Assembly: GCA_036023115.1 (NCBI GenBank)
Contig: JAYKKT010000090.1
Span: forward strand, 33,526,001 to 33,590,000
DNA: 64,000 bases
Source: Brasenia schreberi
Taxonomy: Eukaryota > Streptophyta > Magnoliopsida > Nymphaeales > Cabombaceae
Direction: 5' to 3'
Of this stretch, positions 57,411 through 64,000 are shown one piece after another; position 1 is the first letter of the stretch; each line of letters starts with the position of its first letter. The translations under genes were made by a program, and so were the position numbers. The notes beneath the pieces are model-generated. The model searched no databases. It was not told the origin of the DNA and saw only the letters and a program-made list of their open reading frames with translations.

Positions 57411-58526
57411 TGATCAGGAAGTCTGAAACAAAACTGAATCGAGTCTGTCTTTTGAAATCTGAATCTTGTACTTTGGCAAATCAGAAGAATAGGTCTTCTT
57501 CTATGAATGAAACAAAGGCTAAAATTTATATCCTTGAGATGAAGATACCCAAAATTCAGTTTCGTGACATGTGTACCAGTCTCACACACTGATTTCAAAC
57601 AAGGAAGTCCATTGAATGGGAAAAGTGCATCAATATCCACAACGATGACTTGAAGTAGTCCACGTGATGCAAGTAGCAATCCACTATGAACCAGCCGTAT
57701 GAATCAATATCAACGAGCCACGTGATTTTAACAAAAATCGATTCACTATTGATCAATAGATCAATATGCACCATCGATTTTCCCTAATTTCACTGCTTCA
57801 ATAAAAAGTTCTGAAATAATCAGATTCACAAATCAAATTTCTGAAATAATCTGATTCACCAAGTCTACTGGTAAGTCTTCAAGGATTCAATAGTAGATTC
57901 ATGTTGATTGAAGGACCCAATATCGCATTTTTGTCAAAGCACTTTCTGAAAAACACGCTTCTCACTGATTTTCTTCAATCATATCATAAAAAAACATCAT
58001 ATAAGCTCTGATACTATATTAGCATAAAAATATTTATTAATCAAATAGGAACAACTTGCAAAGTTCTGCATTCCTCCAATCTGCCCAGAGTCTGAAAGTC
58101 GGCACTCTGGATGCAGTTGCCCAACACCTTTTTCTTATTCTCTGACTAAACCCTAATCACCTATTAATACCCTATCTAACTTAATTTTCTAATCTACCCC
58201 TAATAAGTATTAATTATTTCTAAGATGACATAGGACTCAAAATGACATGAATAGACCCGACTTGCATTACACAACTTTCCTTAACAATTATCTAAGTTGA
58301 GCCATTGTGAGTGACTATTGTAAAAAAATTGATTTGGTAAAGCAGTGAATATTCAAGAATTGGAATTACAACAGATTACAGTTTGTTATCTTCTAGTGAA
58401 ATCTGAAATCGTGATCATCTATATCCACACCCTAGTTCTAATTCATGTTGATCTAGGGCAGATTTACAGATTCACATCCAAGTTTAAAGGAGCAGACTTG
58501 ATAAAAGTAGATATACTTTCTGATCA

Positions 58527-59379
58527 ATGGTCGACAAAGGGAAAGGGATTGAAAGTTCCTCTCATACAGGTGAACAATCTTTTTTATTGGAAAAGACTGA
58601 AAATTTTCAAATCACGACTACTAAACTAGATGGCAGAAATTGTTTGGAATGGGCTAGGTCTGTAGAACTGGCTATTTAGCAAGGGGGAGATGGGCACAAC
58701 TTATGGGTCACACTCCGATTCCAGAGACACATAATTCCCTATATCCTTCCTAGAAACGAGAAGATGCTTTAATATCATCTTGGTTGCTACAATCAATAGT
58801 TCCATCAATTGCAAAAACTTTTATGATTTTAGAATTTGCTCATGAAATTTGGTGTGCAGTTGCAGAAGCCTATTCGAGAAAAAAAAATGTTGCCAAAGAA
58901 TATGAGACACTGGAAAGAATAAGAAAATGTAAGCAAGGCACTCGGTCTATCAGCGATTATTATACAGATCCCCGAGGTCTCTGGGATGAACTCCTTTATT
59001 ACACGAATATCAAGTGTTCTGCTTGTTATAGTGAAAGGAATATTGAGATAGAAAAGAAGAAAGTATTTTATTTATTGTGGGGTGTAAATTCTGAATTTGA
59101 GTTAGTAAAATTGAATATCTTAGGCAGAGAAGAGCTTCCTTCCCTGGGCATTGTATACTCTTTATTAATTAGAGAAGAAGATCGCAAAAATCTTCAAAGG
59201 GATTATGTTCTTGGTATAGATCAACAGGCTATTCAAGTAAGAGGAGACAGTTTTCATTTCCGTGGCAGAGGTAGACACCAGAGTCGTGGCCGTGGACATG
59301 GAAGACCTTATTCTGATGAGAAAGAAAAACTTGTTTGTTCATATTGTGGCAAATCATATCACACCAGAGATCACTCTTG
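58527..59379 (+). pseudogene. Unit 2: Copia-B gag remnant
   Basis: Copy of 18752-19604; same early stop and broken zinc knuckle. Confidence 0.87.
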
Positions 59380-62030
59380 AGAATTACACGGCAAACCTGA
59401 TTATTATAGAAATCGCAATCCCTCGGTTCATTCTGTAGACAGTTCAACTCAAAGCATAGATGGAATTGAAGACATTATAAAAAGGATAGAGGGTCTAGAA
59501 CATAAATTATCTGAAAAATCCTCATCTTCTTCGTCCCAGGCTATAATGGCACAGGCTACACATACCGTGAAGGGTAACCACTTCTCACATTCTCACTCTA
59601 AAACTTGGATAATTGATTCAGGGGCTACAGACCATATGGTAGGAGAATTATCGTATTTCTCATCATACATGACTCCAAAAACAGGAGCCAATTAAGTTGA
59701 TAGATGGTTCTTACTTATATACGATTGGACAGGGAAGTGTACTTACATGTTTCTCAGATTTATAATCAGTATATCATGTTCCCAGTTTTTCGATAAATCT
59801 GCTTTCTGTTAGCTCTTTAACTCGTGCCTTGGACTGTTGTGTAACCTTTCATCCTACTGACTGTGTATTTAAGGATCTGAAAACGGGAAAAATCTTTGAA
59901 CATGGTAAACTACAGAAATGATTATATATTCTTGAAGATCACTCTAGCCTTCAACTTCTTACAGTGTTTCAGCAACAACAGTTCAAGATGCTGATATTAG
60001 TCTTTGGCATTGTCGTCTGAGCCATCTCCCTATGTCAAAAATTTCATATGTTATTCCTCAACTTAGAGTCCAGTCCAATAAATCTTCGTTTGAATGTGAA
60101 GTTTATCAGCTCGGGAAACACCACAGAGCTTCTTATCCTTTAAGTGATTCTCGACGATCTAAACCTTTTGAACTTCTTCATTCTGATATATGGGGTCCAA
60201 GTCCAATCACTTCTTTGTTTGGTCATAAGTATTTTGTCTCCTTTATTAATGATTGTACACGTCCTACAATTGTTTACTTAATAAAAACAAAGTATGAAGT
60301 TTCCTATATTTTTCCCATTGTGCATAAATTTATTTGTACTCAATTCAATGCTTCTGTGAAAATTTTTCAGTTAGATAATGAGGGAGAATAGATTGGCACT
60401 CAGTTACAAGAATATTTACGGTCACAGGGGATTGTTCATCAGACTACCTATCCTTATATACCCCAACAAAATGGTATTGTTGAACGGAAAAATTGTCATA
60501 TTATGGAAGTAGCCATAACTCTCCTCTATCATGTGCACGGTATCTCATTTCTAATTATGTTTCATATGCCAACACTTCTCAAAGTTATCAAAGCTTTGTT
60601 ATGAATGCTGAAAAACATAAGATCCCTTCAAAGTTTGAAGAAGCAATCAAGTGCCTTTTATGGAAAGCTGGAATTGAAGAAGAATTGAATACACTAGTGA
60701 AAAACAATACATGGACCATCACACAGTTATCTTCTCATAGGAATATTGTAGGATGTAAGTGGGTGTTTACTATTAAATATAAGGCAGATGGAACAATGGA
60801 GAGATATAAAGCCATATTGGTTTTAAAGGATATAGTCAGTCATATGGCATTGATTATATAGAAACGTTTGCACCCGTGGCTAAACTTACTTCAATCAGAA
60901 TATTTCTCAGTATGGGAGCAAACTTGGGATGGGATTTATGGCAACTGAATGTTAAAAACGCTTTATTACAGGGAGATTTAAATGAAGAGGTGTATATGGA
61001 ACTACCTCCAAGAATGATCAGAAATTTGTATATTCTAATAGAGTGTATAAACTCAATAAAGCAATATATGGGTTGAAACAGTCTCCAAGAGCTTGGTTTG
61101 ATAAATTCTGTTTATGTTGATACATTATTGTTACAGGAGATGATCTTGAAGAAATATCAAAGTTGAAAATGAATCTTCATAAATTATTTGATATTAAGGA
61201 TTTGGGTAGGCTCCACTATTTCTTGGGCATAGAAATTCTCTATTCCAACAAAGGTATTTTCTTAACTCAACGAAAATACTTAATGGATCTTCTTAAAGAA
61301 ACACATATGCTTTAGTGTAAACTCAGTGACATCCATATGAAAGTAAACCAGAAATTTTTCTACGATGACAGTGAAGAGTTCAAAGACATTCACAAATATC
61401 AGAAGCTGGTTGGTAAGCTTATATATTTAACTATTACTCAACCAAACATTACTTATGAAGTTGGTATTATGAGCAGCTATATGCATTCGCCAACCAAGCA
61501 TCAGATGGATACAGTGTATAGAATTCTTCGATACCTCAAATCAACATCAGGAATGGGTTTACTTTATTCAAAATAATCAAATTTGGACATTTAACTTTAT
61601 TCTGATGCAGACTAGGCTGGTTCATATGATGACAGGAAATCAACTATAAGCTATGTTACCTTACTAGGCGGTAACATTGTATCTTCGAAGAGTAAAAAAC
61701 AAACAGTGGTTGCAAGATCTATAGCGGAAGCTGAATACAGAGCTATAGCACAAGCTATGTGTGAAGGAAAATGGATATCTTCATTGATTAGTGAACTAGG
61801 ATTTTCATTTAATCATTCTATACCACTATACTCTGATAGCAGTGCAGCAATTCAGATGGCCTCTAATCCAATTTATCATTAAAGAACCAAACATATAGAA
61901 ATTGACTGCCATTTCATCAGAGAGAAGATATCTAATCAAGAATTCAAGCTGGAGTATGTTTAATCTATCAAACAGAGGGCTGATTTCTTAACTAAAGCTA
62001 CTACCAGGAGACGATTAAAGGAGATATTAT
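59380..62030 (+). pseudogene. Unit 2: Copia-B pol remnant
   Basis: Copy of 19605-22255; same two internal deletions in integrase/RT and the same stops. Confidence 0.87.
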
Positions 62031-62362
62031 CAAAGTTGGGTGTTATCAACATCCTTCACCCAACTTGAGGGGGAGTGTTAAGAAATGTTTTAATAGAGTC
62101 ATGAAATACATGTCGAGTCATGTAATGCATGTGTTCGCGTCATTTTGAGTGCTATGTCATTTTAGTAATAGTTAATACTTATTAGGGATAGATTCAGAAA
62201 TCAAGTTAGACAGGGTATTAATAGGCGTCATTAGGGTTTAGTTAATGTAATGAGAAGATAGGGGACGGCTGCACAAGGGGAGCCAATTTTGGGCATAGTG
62301 CAGGCCGCATATTGTAAGTTACTTCTTATTTGATTAATGAATGTTTTATTTCTAATAACATC

Positions 62363-63276
62363 ATCATTATAGGTGATGATAAAGTAGGGATAACTATTCT
62401 GAAAAAACAACTGTGTTATTTGACTTAAAGGACTTGGGCAGATTATATTATTTCTTGGGGATTTAAATTATTCATAGTAAAGATTGTTTATTTTTAAGTC
62501 AAAGAAAATATATTCTAGACTTATTGAAAGAAACTAAAATGGAGGATTGTCGGATATATTCTACTCCAATTGAAATCTCGAAGGAAGATAATGATGATTC
62601 AGTTGAACCATATGAACATGTTGTTAGATATGAGAGATTGGTGGGAAAACTAATATATATTATTATCACAAGTCCTGATGTCAGTTTTGCAGTCAGATAT
62701 ATTAGTAGATGGATGCAATCCCCATCTAAATATTACATGAGTACAATGTTCCATATCATGAGATACTTGAAATCATCTATCACCTATGGTTTATTATATG
62801 CTCCACATTTATCACTTGATATAGAGATTTATTCAGATGCTGATTGAGTAGGTTCCAAAGTCGATAGAAAGTCAATATATCGTTATATGGTATGTTTAGG
62901 AGGTAATGTAGTATCTTTGAAAAGTAAGAAGCAATCTGTGGTGGCCAGGTCAAGTGCAGATGCTCAATATCGTGTTATTGCCCTAGGTATGTGTGAAGGT
63001 CTATGGATTTGTCTAGGAAAGAAGACTCCAATAAACTTTTTCATTAATAGTAAAGCAACTCTTCAAATAGCTTCTAATCCAGTCTTTCGTAAAAGGACCA
63101 AGCACATTGAAATAGACTGTCATTTTATTATAAAGAAAGTTTTCCAAGGAATCTTCAATCTCCTCCATGTCATCAATTGACGGATATTCTCACGAAACCA
63201 GTTTTTGTTAATGAGTTAAAGAAAACTCTTGTCAAATTGAGTGTTTGAAGTCTTCAAAACCCAACTTGAGGGGGCG
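62363..63276 (+). pseudogene. Unit 2: Copia-D RT tail and RNase H
   Basis: Copy of 22588-23501, followed by the Copia-D 3' LTR at 63277-63583. Confidence 0.86.
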
Positions 63277-63583
63277 TGTTGGAGATCAAGACTAATCTTA
63301 TGTTTCTGCATAATTTACATCTCTATATTTAAGTTTACGTCTTGAGTAATTTGGATCCCAATGGATATTAGTGTTACTAAGTAAGGGTGTTTCTGTCATT
63401 TAAGTTAGAACTTTTGCTATATAAAGCCCTAAGTATGTTCATTAGGGTAACACGTTGGAATAAGATGAGAGGGAGGCTACCGTTGCCAAGAAGGGAGCTG
63501 ACCCCCAATTTATGAATTTGTCCTTGTTATTCTCTGCTGTTAATTTGTGTGAAATTCTTCAGTTTTATACACTCTCGAAAACA
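63277..63583 (+). repeat. Unit 2: Copia-D 3' LTR
   Basis: Copy of 23502-23808; right limit approximate. Confidence 0.65.
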
Positions 63584-64000
63584 ACATATTGATGTAATAT
63601 TCAAGATTTTGAGATACTTGAAAATACTCCCGAAAATGATATCTTATATGCTAATCATGGGCACAATAATTTGTTATTATACACAAATGCTGATTGGGCT
63701 GGATCGATTAATGACAAAAAATCTATAATAGGGTATGTTGCATTATTTGAAGAAAATATAATTTCTTGGAAAAGTAAAAAGGAATCTGTGGATCAACCAC
63801 AGAAGCAAAGTATAGAGCAATTACTCAAGAAACAAGTGAAGGAATATGGTTGATTTCATTAATCACAGAACTATAAGTAAAAGTCAATCTCCAAATACCA
63901 CTATATACAGATAATCAAGCAATAGTACACATAACTATAAATATTATTCAACATGAGAGGACAAAGCACATAGAAGTGGATTGTCACTTTATTAGAAAAA
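63584..64000 (+). pseudogene. Unit 2: Copia-E RNase H remnant (cut by the window end)
   Basis: Copy of 23809-24225, including YTNADWAGSINDKKSIIGYV; the window ends inside the block corresponding to [13 protein letters not shown]. Confidence 0.8.

Larger units (their letters stand above)
52732..58286 (-). mobile_element. Unit 2: Copia-C
   Basis: LTRs 52732-53003 and 58017-58286, TSD ATTAT at 52727-52731 and 58287-58291, gag from 57410 downward, tandem duplications at about 53062-54199 and 55570-56685. One substitution against unit 1 at 53608 (C here, G at 13833). Confidence 0.92.
52048..62357 (+). mobile_element. Unit 2: Copia-B
   Basis: LTRs 52048-52351 and 62076-62357, primer site at 52352, TSD ACATC at 52043-52047 and 62358-62362. 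Gag remnant from 58527, pol remnant 59380-62030. Interrupted by Copia-C. Confidence 0.92.
39697..64000. repeat. 39.7-kb tandem duplication, unit 2 (runs off the window)
   Basis: Direct, head-to-tail second copy of 1-24225. It carries the same ACA exons 1-3, Copia-A, Copia-F, LINE, Copia-D, Copia-B, Copia-C and the start of Copia-E. The join at 39696/39697 shows no special sequence, so the true duplication breakpoint need not be here; only the period is fixed. Near identity including identical nested insertions means either a very recent duplication or an assembly artefact. Confidence 0.95.
42250..64000 (+). pseudogene. Unit 2: ACA gene, exons 1-3 (continues beyond the window)
   Basis: Second copy of the ACA 5' part: exons 42250-42396, 48961-49077 and 49163-49205 carry the same calmodulin-binding region with intact splice sites. 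The following intron contains the duplicated transposon nest and runs off the window. Whether this copy continues into a complete pump or into a second ACA::ASHH1 seam cannot be seen. It could therefore be the functional gene; pseudogene status is by analogy with unit 1 only. Confidence 0.7.

Overview
The window is nuclear DNA of a flowering plant. Plant-type split genes are present (a plasma-membrane ACA-type Ca2+-ATPase and an ASHH1/SDG26-type SET-domain histone methyltransferase). Introns are long and AT-rich. Ty1/copia LTR retrotransposons are nested deeply, with initiator-tRNA-Met type primer sites and 5-bp target-site duplications (TSDs). There is no bacterial-style gene organisation. 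The species cannot be named from the sequence.

Scale 1: tandem duplication. Bases 39697-64000 repeat bases 1-24225 almost perfectly (period about 39.7 kb), including every nested transposon boundary. I found six differences: a (TA)n length change, a 77-bp deletion in one LTR of unit 1, a 2-bp and a 1-bp indel inside the same retrotransposon reading frame (each copy broken where the other is intact), a 1-bp indel and one substitution. This is either a very recent segmental duplication or a false duplication in the assembly.

Scale 2: layout of unit 1. 1-2551 is upstream sequence of an ACA gene. ACA exon 1 is at 2552-2698. Intron 1 holds a young 4.9-kb copia element (Copia-A, 4051-8906, antisense, TSD ATTAT). 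ACA exons 2-3 are at 9187-9431. Intron 3 (9432-25396) holds a nest: Copia-F (fragment, minus), Copia-D (plus), an RTE-type LINE inside D, Copia-B inside D (12273-22582, TSD ACATC), Copia-C inside B in opposite orientation (12957-18511, TSD ATTAT), then Copia-E. ACA exons 4-6 are at 25397-26003. Intron 6 (26004-33043) holds Copia-F2 (minus), split by LTR-G (27340-30272, TSD CTTAG). LTR-G is a complete non-autonomous LTR element whose interior is made of fragments of several host genes (CNOT4-type RING, PPR, AIR9) instead of gag-pol. An RRM-gene fragment follows between short inverted repeats. ACA exon 7 begins at 33044, breaks off after about 13 codons, and runs directly into an internal exon of an ASHH1-type SET gene, in the same frame but with a TGA at the seam. 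The ASHH1 3' part continues to 36501 with good splice sites and three further nonsense codons. 36502-39696 is intergenic: a LINE remnant, a local 221-bp-period repeat and a hAT-like MITE.

Unit 2 (39697-64000) replays this from the ACA upstream region through exon 3 and into Copia-E, where the window ends.

The most interesting points are the gene-mosaic LTR element G, the ACA::ASHH1 seam (possibly the scar of a tandem duplication), the nested B/C pair forming a several-kb inverted repeat from a defective family with TG...TA termini, and the nearly perfect 39.7-kb duplication.
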